A stretch of DNA of 64,000 nt, taken from assembly GCA_017394865.1 (NCBI GenBank), contig JAFPWT010000016.1, forward strand, positions 32,409-96,408, in the 5' to 3' direction. Numbering within the stretch: position 1 is the stretch's first letter; every line of letters begins with the position of its first letter. Position numbers and translations under genes: made by a program. A model generated the notes under the pieces. That model saw only the letters and a program-made list of their open reading frames with translations. It made no database searches and was not told where the DNA came from. The DNA comes from Bacteroidales bacterium (GTDB lineage: Bacteria; Bacteroidota; Bacteroidia; Bacteroidales; F082). Shown here piece by piece: positions 18,501 to 29,000 of this stretch.

Positions 18501-20204
18501 ATGGATAATTTCATCGTATCAGCGAGGAAATACAGGCCTGCGACCTTCGACACGGTTGTCGGACAGCAGTCCATCACCACGACGCTGAAAAACGCCATCC
18601 AGAACCAGTCGCTGGCGCAAGCCTACTTGTTCTGTGGCCCCCGCGGTGTAGGTAAGACCACTTGCGCGCGCATCATGGCCAAGACCATCAATTGCCTCCA
18701 CCCCACAGAGCACATGGAGGCCTGCAACGAATGCGAGTCGTGCCGGGCCTTCAACAACAACGCCTCGTTCAACATCTACGAGCTCGACGCCGCATCCAAC
18801 AACTCCGTGGAGGACATCCGCAATCTGGTAGAGCAAGTACGCATCCCCCCGCAGATCGGACGATACAAGGTCTACATCATCGACGAGGTCCACATGCTCA
18901 GCAAGGATGCTTTCAACGCTTTCCTGAAGACTTTGGAGGAGCCACCAGCGTATGCCAAGTTCATCCTCGCCACCACCGAGAAACACAAAATCATCCCAAC
19001 CATCCTTTCGCGTTGCCAAATATTTGATTTCAAGCGTATTACCATCGAAGATATCGAGAAACACCTGGCCTACGTCGCCAAGAGCGAAGGCGTCAGTGCC
19101 GAGCCTGAAGCCTTGAATATCATCGCCCAGAAAGCCGACGGAGCCTTACGTGATGCCCTCTCGATCTTCGATCAGATGGTCAGTTTCTCCGGCAACAACA
19201 TCACCTACAAGTCGGTCATCGAGAACCTCAACGTGCTCGACTACGACTACTATTTCAGGATAGTCGACGATTTGCTGCAGGGTAATACGAGCGACATCCT
19301 GCTGGTGGTCAACGATATTATTAATAAAGGTTTTGAGCCGCAGCATTTCATCAACGGTATGGGCAGCCATCTCCGCAGCCTCTTAGTGAGCAAAGACGCC
19401 GCCACTGTACAGCTTCTCGAAGTGAGCGAACAGCTTCGCGCACGTTATGTGGACCAAGCCACCCGCTGCCCCCTGCCCTTCCTGGTCAAAGCGCTCAGCA
19501 TCAACAATCAAAGTGACATCGACTACCGCAGCGTCAACAACAAACGACTGCATCTGGAGGTGAACCTATTGAAGATGATGTATGTGGAGATGAAGCAAGC
19601 CGTTCCGCCGCCAAACCCTCAGGTGGGCGGAGTTAATCCGCCACAACAACAACCACAGCAGCAGCCTCAGCCTCAACCACAGCCTCAGCAACAACCTCAG
19701 CAACCTATTCAGGCTGAAAGTCCTACAGCCGAGCAACCGCCTATGGTCCGTCAACGGCCAAGAGGCGGAGGCAGCACCATTTCCATCACCCAAAGCCTAC
19801 AACAAGCCACCGAGAAAGAAGAAGAGGAACCCACCTGGGACACGCCATTCACTCAAGAGCAACTGAAAGCAACGTGGCACGAATTCATTGACAGATACAA
19901 GAGAATCTCCCCTACCTTTGCTGCCGGGCTTAGCAAATACGAGCCCGAGCTACGCGAAGGCAACGAGATCCACTTCCACGTCGACAACATGCTCTTCGAG
20001 AACGACACTGACGGCATGAGCGCCCTGCGTAACCACTTGAAAAACACCCTCCACAACAACCAATACACGCTCCATCCCGAACTAATGGACAAACCCGCCG
20101 AGATAGAAGCTTACACTGACAAAGAGAAATTCGAGAAAATGGCAGAAGCCCATCCAGAACTCAGAAAACTACAAATGGAACTCAGGCTTGAAGGAGACCT
20201 TTAG
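18501..20204 (+). CDS. dnaX: DNA polymerase III subunit gamma/tau
   Basis: 567 aa. Clamp-loader ATPase of the replicative polymerase. It begins FIVSARKYRPATFDTVVGQQ and has the Walker A GPRGVGKTT. A four-Cys zinc module sits in NCLHP...ACNECESC, followed by ELDAASNNSVEDIRNL, the Walker B IIDEVHMLS, and LEEPPAYAKFILATTEKHKI. After the AAA+ and lid domains comes a Gln/Pro-rich linker of about 45 residues (19600-19750), then a tau-like C-terminal domain. The linker DNA is a CAA/CAG/CCT run, so alternative gamma product formation by slippage cannot be excluded but is not evident. Confidence 0.96.
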   Translation: MDNFIVSARKYRPATFDTVVGQQSITTTLKNAIQNQSLAQAYLFCGPRGVGKTTCARIMAKTINCLHPTEHMEACNECESCRAFNNNASFNIYELDAASNNSVEDIRNLVEQVRIPPQIGRYKVYIIDEVHMLSKDAFNAFLKTLEEPPAYAKFILATTEKHKIIPTILSRCQIFDFKRITIEDIEKHLAYVAKSEGVSAEPEALNIIAQKADGALRDALSIFDQMVSFSGNNITYKSVIENLNVLDYDYYFRIVDDLLQGNTSDILLVVNDIINKGFEPQHFINGMGSHLRSLLVSKDAATVQLLEVSEQLRARYVDQATRCPLPFLVKALSINNQSDIDYRSVNNKRLHLEVNLLKMMYVEMKQAVPPPNPQVGGVNPPQQQPQQQPQPQPQPQQQPQQPIQAESPTAEQPPMVRQRPRGGGSTISITQSLQQATEKEEEEPTWDTPFTQEQLKATWHEFIDRYKRISPTFAAGLSKYEPELREGNEIHFHVDNMLFENDTDGMSALRNHLKNTLHNNQYTLHPELMDKPAEIEAYTDKEKFEKMAEAHPELRKLQMELRLEGDL

Positions 20205-20247
20205 AGAGATTATAGATAAACATCAACAATATTAATATACAAAAAAA

Positions 20248-22275
20248 ATGAAAAAAACATTTATCGCTATGATGATAGCAGGAACGATGATTGCCGCAGG
20301 ATGCACCACCTCGGAAGAGCAGAAAGGCACCCCGGCTATTGATTTGAACAACATGGATTTAAACATTAATCCAGCAGAAGATTTCTTCCGTTATTGCAAC
20401 AACAACTGGTTGACAAACAACCCGATACCGGAGGAATACACCTCCTATGGCGCTTTCACCGAAATCGACCGGAAAACTGAAATCCTGATCCAAGATATTA
20501 TCAAGGAGATATCGGCCGACGTCAACGCCCAACCAGGTAGTGTATCACAAAAGATTCGTGACTTCTACAACGCAGGCATGGACAGCGTCGCCATCAACCA
20601 GAGAGGTTACAGCGAGCTTCTGCCCTATTTCGAGAAAGTGGATGCATTGAACGACAAGGCGAAGTTGGCTGAACTGTTGGGCTATCTGCACAGCAATGGC
20701 TCCAGCGGCTTCTTCTACGCCGGTCCTTCCACCGACCCGAAAGATGCCAACATGGTCATCATGCACCTCTACCAAGGTGGTCTGAGTCTCCCCGACCGTG
20801 ACGACTATCTCACCGAGGAAGCCCAGGAGATGCGCGATAAATATGTTGAACACGTATCCAAGATGTTCCAACTGGTGGGCGTCGAGGAACAAGATGCGAA
20901 CGCCAAGGCTAAGGCCATCCTCGCCCTGGAGACCGAGCTGGCCAACAACTCACTGAGCCGTGTGGAGCGCCGCGACCCCGACCGCACCTATAATAGACGC
21001 AGCGTCGCCGAGCTTCAGGCTTCCACCCCCGTCTTCAACTGGTCCGACTATTTCACCAACGCCGGCGCACCTGCCTTCGACAGCCTCAATGTTGGCATGC
21101 CCGACTTCATCGCCGCCTTGAACGGAATCATCCTCAACACCGACCTGAGCACCATCAAAGACTACCTGAAATGGAAAATCATCACCAACAGCGCAAGCCT
21201 GCTCAGCGATGATCTCGATCAGGAAAACTTCAACTTCTACAGCAACTACCTCTATGGACAAGAAGTGCAGCAGCCCCGTTGGCGCCGCATCCTCAACGCC
21301 ACTTCGGGCTGCCTCGGCGAAGCCGTCGGCCAAATCTACGTTGAGAAACACTTCCCGGCTGAATCAAAAGAGAAGATGCTGAAACTCATCGGCAACCTGA
21401 AACTCGCCCTCGGCGAACGCATCAAGAACGTTGAATGGATGAGCGATGAGACTAAGGCCAAAGCCCTTCACAAACTCGATTGCTTCCGTGTAAAGGTCGG
21501 CTACCCCGACAAATGGAAGGACTACAGTGGTCTTGAAATCACCGACGCATCCTATTTCCAGAACATGCATAACTATATCTGCTTCGAAAACGCCCGCGAG
21601 ATGGCTAAAATCGGCAAACCCGTCGACAAAGACGAATGGTTCATGACCCCTCAGACCGTCAACGCCTACTACAGCCCCGACATGAATGAGATCGTGTTCC
21701 CCGCCGCCATCCTTCAGCCTCCGTTCTTCAACCCTGATGCTGACGACGCTGTCAACTATGGCGGTATCGGCGTGGTGATTGGCCACGAGATGACTCACGG
21801 CTTTGACGACCAAGGACGCAAATACGATGAAAAAGGCAACCTCAACGACTGGTGGAGCGAAGACGATGCCGTCAAGTTCGGAGAACGCACCCAGCAGTTG
21901 GTCAAGCTCTTCAACGAATTCGAACTACGTGGCAACCATATCAACGGTGAACTCACCTTGGGCGAGAACATCGCCGACCTCGGTGGCCTCAACATCGCTT
22001 GGGACGCCTACCAGATGACCGATGAAGCCAAGGCAAACAAGAGCATCGACGGCTTCACTCCCGCCCAGCGCTTCTTCATCAGCTATGGCACCATTTGGCG
22101 CAACAACATCCGCGATAAAGCCCTCGAACGCCGCATCAAGGAAGACGTGCACTCCCCGGCGGAAGCCCGCGTAAACCGCACCCTCGGCTCCATGCCGCAC
22201 TTCTACGAAGCCTTTGACATCAAGCCCGAAAACAAGATGTATATCGCCCCCGAAGAGAGAGCTGCTATCTGGTAA
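20248..22275 (+). CDS. pepO: M13-family zinc metallopeptidase lipoprotein (PepO/neprilysin-like)
   Basis: 675 aa. The signal peptide ends in a lipobox (MIAAGC, Cys19), so it is probably anchored to the membrane facing the periplasm. The zinc site is H513-E-M-T-H517 in VIGHEMTHGFDD, with the third ligand Glu573 in GENIADLGG. NAYYSPDMNEIVFPAAILQP and the final RVNRTLGSMPHFYEAF are M13 hallmarks. It should cleave oligopeptides. It lies 43 nt after dnaX with no clear promoter between, and its stop overlaps the next start (TAATG at 22273-22277). Confidence 0.94.
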   Translation: MKKTFIAMMIAGTMIAAGCTTSEEQKGTPAIDLNNMDLNINPAEDFFRYCNNNWLTNNPIPEEYTSYGAFTEIDRKTEILIQDIIKEISADVNAQPGSVSQKIRDFYNAGMDSVAINQRGYSELLPYFEKVDALNDKAKLAELLGYLHSNGSSGFFYAGPSTDPKDANMVIMHLYQGGLSLPDRDDYLTEEAQEMRDKYVEHVSKMFQLVGVEEQDANAKAKAILALETELANNSLSRVERRDPDRTYNRRSVAELQASTPVFNWSDYFTNAGAPAFDSLNVGMPDFIAALNGIILNTDLSTIKDYLKWKIITNSASLLSDDLDQENFNFYSNYLYGQEVQQPRWRRILNATSGCLGEAVGQIYVEKHFPAESKEKMLKLIGNLKLALGERIKNVEWMSDETKAKALHKLDCFRVKVGYPDKWKDYSGLEITDASYFQNMHNYICFENAREMAKIGKPVDKDEWFMTPQTVNAYYSPDMNEIVFPAAILQPPFFNPDADDAVNYGGIGVVIGHEMTHGFDDQGRKYDEKGNLNDWWSEDDAVKFGERTQQLVKLFNEFELRGNHINGELTLGENIADLGGLNIAWDAYQMTDEAKANKSIDGFTPAQRFFISYGTIWRNNIRDKALERRIKEDVHSPAEARVNRTLGSMPHFYEAFDIKPENKMYIAPEERAAIW

Positions 22276-22868
22276 TGGGTTTAAAACGTTTTATTGCAAA
22301 AACCGGTCTCAAGGTCGGCAGGTGGCGTATGGTCTACGACGTCCCTGCCGACCTTGGCAACGCCGTATGCATCGTGGCACCCCACACCGCCATCGCGGAT
22401 TTCTTCGTGGGGATAGGCTACTACTGGTACTACGGCATCCCCTTCAAATTCATGATCAAAAAGGAGTTCTTCAAGACTCGCTTCATCAGCTGGTCACTGA
22501 ACAGACTGGGAGCCGTCAAAGTGGACCGAGGCAAAAAAAACCATCTGGTGGAACAGATGATTGACATGTTCCAGAAGAACCAAAACACCCATCTAATTAT
22601 CTGCCCAGAGGGCACTCGTAAAAAAGTAAACCATTGGAAGAAAGGATTCTACCTCATCGCCGAAGGCGCCAATGTACCAATTCTACTAGGTTTTATCGAC
22701 TATAAAAAACGCTACTGCGGCGTAGAGAAGGTGTTTTACCCCACCGGCGACTACGAGAAAGACCTTGCCGAAATTTGGGATTACTACAGATCCCTCAAAG
22801 TGATGGGGAAATATCCCGAACAGTTCAATTTGTACGACGATTACTCAACAGAGGGCGACAAGAAATGA
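22275..22868 (+). CDS. PlsC-like 1-acylglycerol-3-phosphate acyltransferase family protein
   Basis: 197 aa. Acyltransferase motifs are H37-TAIA-D42 (HX4D), the glycerol-phosphate-binding region around VKVDRGKKNH, and PEGTRKK at 111-117. It lacks a clear N-terminal membrane helix, as in the short Bacteroidetes members of this group. It would add an acyl chain to a lysophospholipid or a related acceptor. It starts within the pepO stop codon, so translational coupling is likely. The last 28 nt overlap the 3' end of the convergent GH3 gene. Confidence 0.85.
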   Translation: MGLKRFIAKTGLKVGRWRMVYDVPADLGNAVCIVAPHTAIADFFVGIGYYWYYGIPFKFMIKKEFFKTRFISWSLNRLGAVKVDRGKKNHLVEQMIDMFQKNQNTHLIICPEGTRKKVNHWKKGFYLIAEGANVPILLGFIDYKKRYCGVEKVFYPTGDYEKDLAEIWDYYRSLKVMGKYPEQFNLYDDYSTEGDKK

Positions 22869-25024
22869 AATTCGTCAACGGGAAAGTCCTTCCCTTTGAT
22901 TGAAAAAGATACCGTCTTCGTCTCACCTGATTTGAGATGAACACGTTGGAAAGCAACCAATTGTTCCGATGAAAGCGATAGCTCCGACACTTTTTGGCGG
23001 GCATAAAGTTGCACCACTTCGTCGCCATCGAAGTCACCAACGTTGCTTACCGTAACAACGACCTCGTTACCGTTGATTTCCAACTCACCATATTCAAACT
23101 GGGTATAACTCAATCCATAGCCAAAGGGATATAAAGGCTTGGCGGACTCCTCCACATAATCGCCCGTGACGGGCTGGGAGTAATACACCGGTATTTGTCC
23201 CACCGAACGTGGAATGGAGATAGGCAACTTACCGGAAGGATTGTAGTCTCCAAACAGGATATCAGCCAAAGCCGAACCGCCTTCCATACCAGGATACCAC
23301 AACAGCAGCAGGGCATTGCTCTTTTCAGAAGCCAAATTCATATCCATGGGTCGGCCGCAGACATACACCGTCACCACAGGTTTCTCGAGAGCATAGATGC
23401 GTTGCATCAGCTCCTCCTGACGGCCCAACAGTTTCAAACTGGAACGGTCGTAACCCTCGCCACAGTCCATATCCGAGACATGTGCATCTACAATGGCGGC
23501 ACCCGTATCTTCATAACTCGTCTTGAAATCGCGGGCTGAAGAGCCACCTACCACAAGCACAACAACATCAGCCTTCTGAGCAGTCTTCAATGCTTCCTCA
23601 ATGTCTGCATCGTTCTCATCACGCACAGCACAGCCTTTGGCATAAGTCACTTCTACCCTATTCTTGGAACATATACCTCCCAGCATAGTAACGACACCTA
23701 CGGGGTCTTGAGGGGCAGTGTAATCACCCAACTGGTTATAAATATTTTCCGCATTCGGCCCGATAACTGCTACCTTATTAATATTTTCGTCAAAAGGAAG
23801 GATGCCATCGTTTTTGAGTAAAATAGCCGATTCGAGCGCCACTTGATGGGCAATATCGATGTTTTCAGGCGTTCCCACCTCTTGTTCAGCCAGGTCTTCG
23901 TCGACATAAGGATTGTCGAACAATCCCAGATCAAACTTCAGTTGAAGCACATGACGAACGGCACGATCGATATCGGATTCGGTAACCATGCCGCGTTGCA
24001 AGGCCTCTTTGAGAAAACCACCATAGTTGTAGCCACCCAAGTCGATGTCCACCCCTGCTTTCAAAGCCAAGGCAGCGGCTTCGGCAGGGTCGGCGGCCAC
24101 ATGATGCGTAGCATAAAGCGCATTGATTGCATTTAAATCGGCAAAGACAACGCCTTTGAAGTCCCACGACTGGCGCAGCACCTCTTCGATAAGCCAGCGG
24201 TTGGCGGTGCAAGGCACCCCGTCGATGGTGTTGTAGGCTGTCATCACTGCGCCAGCATGACCGTCTTTCACAGCCATCTCGAAAGAAGGCAGATAGTCGT
24301 GCATCAAGCGGTTGGGGCCCACGTCGGCGGTAGCGGCGTTATGTCCCCCTTGAGGGATGCCGTAAGCAGCCATATGTTTTAGCGTAGCCACCACATGCTT
24401 TTGCATGCCCTTAACCACTGCAGTTCCTAAAACACCAGAGAGATAAGGATCTTCACCCATGGTCTCCTCCACTCGCGACCAACGTGGATCGCGGGCGATA
24501 TCGAGCACCGGACCGTAACCCACATGAGCACCTTGCAGACGGATCTCGCGGCCCATTACCTCGCCCATCTCTTCCAGCAGTTCAGGATCCCACGTGCTAG
24601 CTTGGGCAATGCCCGCAGGAAACACCGTGGTGCCAATGGCCATGTGGCCGTGAGGGGTCTCTTCGCAGAACAGGAGAGGTATACCCAATCGAGTGTTTTC
24701 AACGGCATAGCGCTGCATCAAATTCAGTGTTTTAGCCGACTCACGTGGATGCAGTCCCGTCTCCACGGTCTTTTGCGACCAAGGGTCTGCCCTCAGTACC
24801 GCCCAACACGAACCCAACGGCATGGTATCCATCATGCTGATAAAGTCTTCCGAAAGCCAAATGGAATCACCTTCTTTTCCGTAGTAGTTAAAGCCAATGG
24901 GACAAGTCAGCTGTCCGCACTTCTCCTCAATGGTCATCTGCGAAAGCAGCTGGTCGATCTTATCGGGTTTGTCACAGGCAACAAGCACCGTTAGCAACAA
25001 TATGGCAAGAGCCCAACGCTTCAT
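22841..25024 (-). CDS. Glycoside hydrolase family 3 lipoprotein (beta-glucosidase/xylosidase type)
   Basis: 727 aa. Lipoprotein signal with Cys at 17 (LLLTVLVAC). The GH3 N-terminal barrel shows EETPHGHMAIGTTVFPAGIA, ARDPRWSRVEETMGEDPYL, the KHMAAYG substrate motif, and the likely nucleophile Asp296 in GVVFADLNAI. The alpha/beta sandwich (AVIGPNA; VVLVVGGSS) and C-terminal Fn3-like domain (YPFGYGLSYTQFEYG) follow. It probably trims beta-glucosides or xylosides in the periplasm. ATG 25024 overlaps the ddh stop by 4 nt. No SusC/SusD pair or other glycan genes lie nearby, so this is not an obvious polysaccharide-utilisation locus. Confidence 0.92.
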   Translation of the reverse strand: MKRWALAILLLTVLVACDKPDKIDQLLSQMTIEEKCGQLTCPIGFNYYGKEGDSIWLSEDFISMMDTMPLGSCWAVLRADPWSQKTVETGLHPRESAKTLNLMQRYAVENTRLGIPLLFCEETPHGHMAIGTTVFPAGIAQASTWDPELLEEMGEVMGREIRLQGAHVGYGPVLDIARDPRWSRVEETMGEDPYLSGVLGTAVVKGMQKHVVATLKHMAAYGIPQGGHNAATADVGPNRLMHDYLPSFEMAVKDGHAGAVMTAYNTIDGVPCTANRWLIEEVLRQSWDFKGVVFADLNAINALYATHHVAADPAEAAALALKAGVDIDLGGYNYGGFLKEALQRGMVTESDIDRAVRHVLQLKFDLGLFDNPYVDEDLAEQEVGTPENIDIAHQVALESAILLKNDGILPFDENINKVAVIGPNAENIYNQLGDYTAPQDPVGVVTMLGGICSKNRVEVTYAKGCAVRDENDADIEEALKTAQKADVVVLVVGGSSARDFKTSYEDTGAAIVDAHVSDMDCGEGYDRSSLKLLGRQEELMQRIYALEKPVVTVYVCGRPMDMNLASEKSNALLLLWYPGMEGGSALADILFGDYNPSGKLPISIPRSVGQIPVYYSQPVTGDYVEESAKPLYPFGYGLSYTQFEYGELEINGNEVVVTVSNVGDFDGDEVVQLYARQKVSELSLSSEQLVAFQRVHLKSGETKTVSFSIKGKDFPVDEFHFLSPSVE

Positions 25025-25920
25025 ACAAGCTTCCCAATCCAATCTTCTCTTTTACCAGGGAGCATATCAATAACTGGAATCTCCACCATAGTGTAGCATC
25101 CAGGTTGCAGCCTCATGGAAGCACGGGCCACGTTCACGAGTACCTGTCCAGTAAGGGCAGGATTATTAATACTCATATTAAATTCAAGACGTTGGTTCTG
25201 TGTTTTTCCAGAAACGCCTTTTCGTACCAAGTTCACGCCATGGCCCATATCGCGCACCGCATCGACACTATCAACGGCAAACACATGGGTCTCGTCGTTA
25301 GCGAAGTACGGATCTGCCTTGATTTCAGCCGTTACCTGCTCCAAAGTGTAGCCATCCTCCAGTTCCACATACACCATGCGGCGATGGATGCCCTCACCCA
25401 GCGGGATGGTCACTGACAAAGCATTTTTAACGCCTTTCTTGGAACGCACACAAACACTGTGTCCCATCGACATGCCAGGACCAAAGTTAGTGTACGAAAG
25501 ACCTTTGGGCGCTAGGCTCTGCATCAAGGTACGGACGATTGAATCGGAGCCCGGATCCCAGCCGGCAGCAATCACACTCACGGTGTTCGTTGCCTTGTTA
25601 ATAGGCATCAACTCGCTACGGTATTCGGGAATGGAGGTATGGATATCAAACGAATCCACCGTATTGATGCCCAAAGGCAGGATTTGTTTGGCGTATTCAG
25701 GACAGGATCTTGTGGGACATGCCAAGATAGCCACATCCACTTTCCCGAGTTCCTTGATATCCTTCACCACCTTATAGTTAGTAAGTTCCAGAGGCAAATT
25801 GGCATTGCCATTGCGGCGCACGATGCCCGCTATTTCGAAGTCAGGAGCAACCTCCAAGGCTTCTAGGGCGAAACGCCCAACATTGCCGTATCCAACCACG
25901 GCAGCACGAATCTTTTCCAT
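25021..25920 (-). CDS. ddh: meso-Diaminopimelate D-dehydrogenase
   Basis: 299 aa. Forms meso-diaminopimelate directly from tetrahydrodipicolinate with NADPH and ammonia, for lysine and peptidoglycan. The nucleotide-binding start is IRAAVVGYGNVGRFALEAL. CPTRSCPEYA, DSFDIH, AAGWDPGSDSIVRTLMQ, NFGPGMSMGHSV and the EIPVIDMLPG tail match the enzyme. ATG 25920 was chosen because the frame further up covers the promoter. It is translationally coupled to the GH3 gene, an unexpected pairing. Confidence 0.93.
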   Translation of the reverse strand: MEKIRAAVVGYGNVGRFALEALEVAPDFEIAGIVRRNGNANLPLELTNYKVVKDIKELGKVDVAILACPTRSCPEYAKQILPLGINTVDSFDIHTSIPEYRSELMPINKATNTVSVIAAGWDPGSDSIVRTLMQSLAPKGLSYTNFGPGMSMGHSVCVRSKKGVKNALSVTIPLGEGIHRRMVYVELEDGYTLEQVTAEIKADPYFANDETHVFAVDSVDAVRDMGHGVNLVRKGVSGKTQNQRLEFNMSINNPALTGQVLVNVARASMRLQPGCYTMVEIPVIDMLPGKREDWIGKLV

Positions 25921-25940
25921 TTCATTCAATTTTAAAAGAG

Positions 25941-25948
25941 CAAAATTA
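25941..25948 (-). promoter_or_regulatory. Promoter -7 box of ddh
   Basis: Minus-strand TAATTTTG, about 20 nt before ATG 25920. It is divergent from the next box, so the two transcription units share about 30 bp of control region. Confidence 0.4.
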
Positions 25949-25959
25949 GAAAAAAATAT

Positions 25960-25967
25960 TATCTTTG
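25960..25967 (+). promoter_or_regulatory. Promoter -7 box of the C25 peptidase gene
   Basis: TATCTTTG followed by GC, matching the consensus and giving a leader of about 45-50 nt to ATG 26021. It may serve the long co-directional run to 35513. Confidence 0.5.
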
Positions 25968-26020
25968 CACTTTTAAATACCGTATTAGAATAAAAAAATA
26001 AACACAAAAAAGATAAAACA

Positions 26021-29000
26021 ATGAAGAAGTTATTATTAATTACTTTATTTTCAATGGTTTACGCATTCTCGTATGCCCAAACCGTTGAGATGAACTATTC
26101 TTTTGAGAAACCCAACATCACCACCTTGCAAGGTTACGAACAAATCCAGCTTCGTGGCTGCATGCAGTCGGCTATGGCCGGACAGCCTTCGTTGCCTTGG
26201 CAGAGTGTCAGTCTGATGCTTCCCCAGGGCCAAGAAGCCGAGTCCGTCGAAGTCATCTTATCCGACTTCCGGGAACTTGAAGGTGTACACGAGGTATTCC
26301 CTTACCAGCCCTCAAGGACAACCAACGACTTCACCTCAAGACCGTTGGTGAAAGACGAGCAGCTTTACGCCTCAAAAGCCGTTTATCCTGCGCAAAACCA
26401 CGGCATGGTGACCACACAATACAAAAACGGCTTTGCCTTCGCCTTCTCTGCTTTCACCCCCGTGCAGTACATTCCTGCCACTGGACAAGTGATGTATGCC
26501 CAAAAAGCCACGGTGCGTGTCCACACAAAAGCCGCCAAGGCCGACCATAGCGCCATGCTGTGGGCCACTCCCGAGGTGAAGAACAGCGTCAGACGCCTGG
26601 CACAGAACCCCGAGATGATGAGCACCTACAACACGAAAGGCCGCGAGGTGAACGCCTACGACATTCTGATCATCACCAGCCCGGATTTTATCAACAACTA
26701 TGACTCCTACCGTGCCTATTACAATACCATCGGACTCCGCAACAGGATCGTCTCTACTTCAGAGATCTACTCTGCTATGACGGGCGTCGACAATCAGGAC
26801 AAGATCCGCAACTACATCATCCAGGAATACCAGAACAACGGCATCCTCATGGTGGTGCTGGGCGGTGACGTTGATCTTGTCCCCTATCGCGGCCTGTACT
26901 GCTATGTGACCTCAGGCGGGGGTAACCAAGAGAGCAACAACATTCCTGCAGACCTTTACTACTGCGGCTTGGATGGCACCTGGAATGACAATGGCAACAA
27001 CCGTTACGGCGAGCCCGGCGAGGACGACCTATTACCTGAAATCGGCATGAGCCGCATGTCGTTCCAGACCGAAACCGACTTAGCCAACATGATCAACAAG
27101 ACCCTGTCGTACCAACAAAACCCCGTGCTGGGCGAATTCCACAAAGTGATCCTGGCTGGAGAGCATCTTTATGACAACCCTAACTCTAACGGTTCCGACT
27201 ACCTTGAACTCCTTATCGGCACGCACGACGACAATGGCTACACCACCACCTGCTATCCCGTCGATTTTGACTTCACCAAGCTCTACGAGGAGCAGGGCAA
27301 CTGGAGTGGTTCTTTACTTCGCAATGCCATCAACGCCGGCACCAGCTACGTACATCACGACGGTCATGCCAACACAGGCTATGTAGCTGGATGGTATAGC
27401 ATCGACAACAACGATTTCACAGGCGCTAACGGCATCACGCACAACTTCACCTTCTTCCACACACAGGGCTGCGACTGCGGCGCTTTCGACGAGAACTGCA
27501 TCCTCGAAAGGATGGTGAAGATCCCGAACTTTGCCGTCGCCGTCATCGGCAACTCACGTTACGGCTGGTTCAACGAAGGCCAAACCGAAGGCCCAGGCTG
27601 TCACTTGGAGCGTGAGATGACCGACGCCCAGTGGAACGACCGTATCGGCCTGCTCGGATGTGCTATTAGTGAAGGCAAATGCATGACCGCCCCATGGGTC
27701 ACCGCCCCCGGTCAATGGGAAGAAGGCGCCCTGCGCTGGAACTTCTACGACATGAACGTCCTTGGCGACGGTGCCGTCAACGTATGGCTCGACGAACCTT
27801 TCACCGCCACGGTCGAATGTGCTTCACAACTTGTCATCGGGACCACCTCTTTCGAGGTCACTATTACTGACGACAATGGTACACCTCAGAAAAACTTCCG
27901 TTGCCTTGTTTATATGGACGACGAGGTGATCGCCATGGGCTGCACAGGCGAAGACGGCATAGCCGAGATCTCTTTCGAGGGCGGACTTCAGAACGTCGGC
28001 GCCATGACCATGAAAGTCACCGGTGTCAACGCCTGGCCTCAAGAGGTCGAGTTGCTGGCCGTGCCGAGCAACACTCCTTATGTGGTCTACGACAGTTACA
28101 GTCTTAGCAACGACGTCGAGCAGATCGACTTCGGCGGCAGCTATGCCTTCGACATCACCATGAAAAACGTGGGTAACGTCAACGCCAGCAATGTCACTGC
28201 CACCCTCTTCACTGACAGCGAATACATCACCATCAACGAAGCCACAGCCACTGTAGGCAACCTCAACGGCAACCAAAGCATCACCCTCGAAAACGTCTTC
28301 GCCTTCAGCGTCAGCGACAACGTACCGAACAACACGCCGGTTCGCTTCAACCTCAGCTGCACCGACGGCACCGACACTTGGGAGAGCCACTTCAACGCCA
28401 GAGTCTACGCCCCTGAGTTCGAGATGGTGAGCATCACCATGGAAACCGAGACAGGCTCCTACCTGAGCCCTGGCGACGGCGGTACCGTGCAATTCGTGTT
28501 CAAGAACAAAGGTGGCGCCACAGCCCCGAGCGTCCGTTTCGATGTATACAACTCTCATCCCGAGATCAGCCTCTCCCCCAACCAATGGACCTTCGGCGAG
28601 ATGGCTCCAGAACAAGAATTTACCGTCGAGATGAGTTTCACGATTGGCGACGATGCTTCCATTGGCGCGATGTATGAGCTGCCTTACGCAGTGCAACACG
28701 GACAATATCTGTTGTTCGATTCGTATTACATCCCCGTGGGACAATCGATGGAAGGCTTCGAGACTGGCGACTTCAGCGCCTTCGACTGGCACAACGGTTC
28801 CATTATCACCGCATGGGAAGTGGTGCGGGAAAACCCCTACGAAGGCAACTACTGCGCCAAGTCATCAGCCATTAGTGACTATGAGACCTCGACCCTTTAC
28901 ATCGACCTTGACGTGGCCATCGCTGGCAACATCACCTTCTTCCTCAAGGTGTCTTCCGAGTCAGGTTACGACAAATTGAATTTCATCATTGACAACCAAG

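Noticed and set aside
19620-19730. CAA/CAG/CCT repeat run in dnaX as a tandem repeat element
   Set aside because: It encodes the Gln/Pro-rich linker expected between the ATPase and tau domains.
27824-28792. 322-codon minus-strand ORF
   Set aside because: Antisense to the C25 peptidase repeats.
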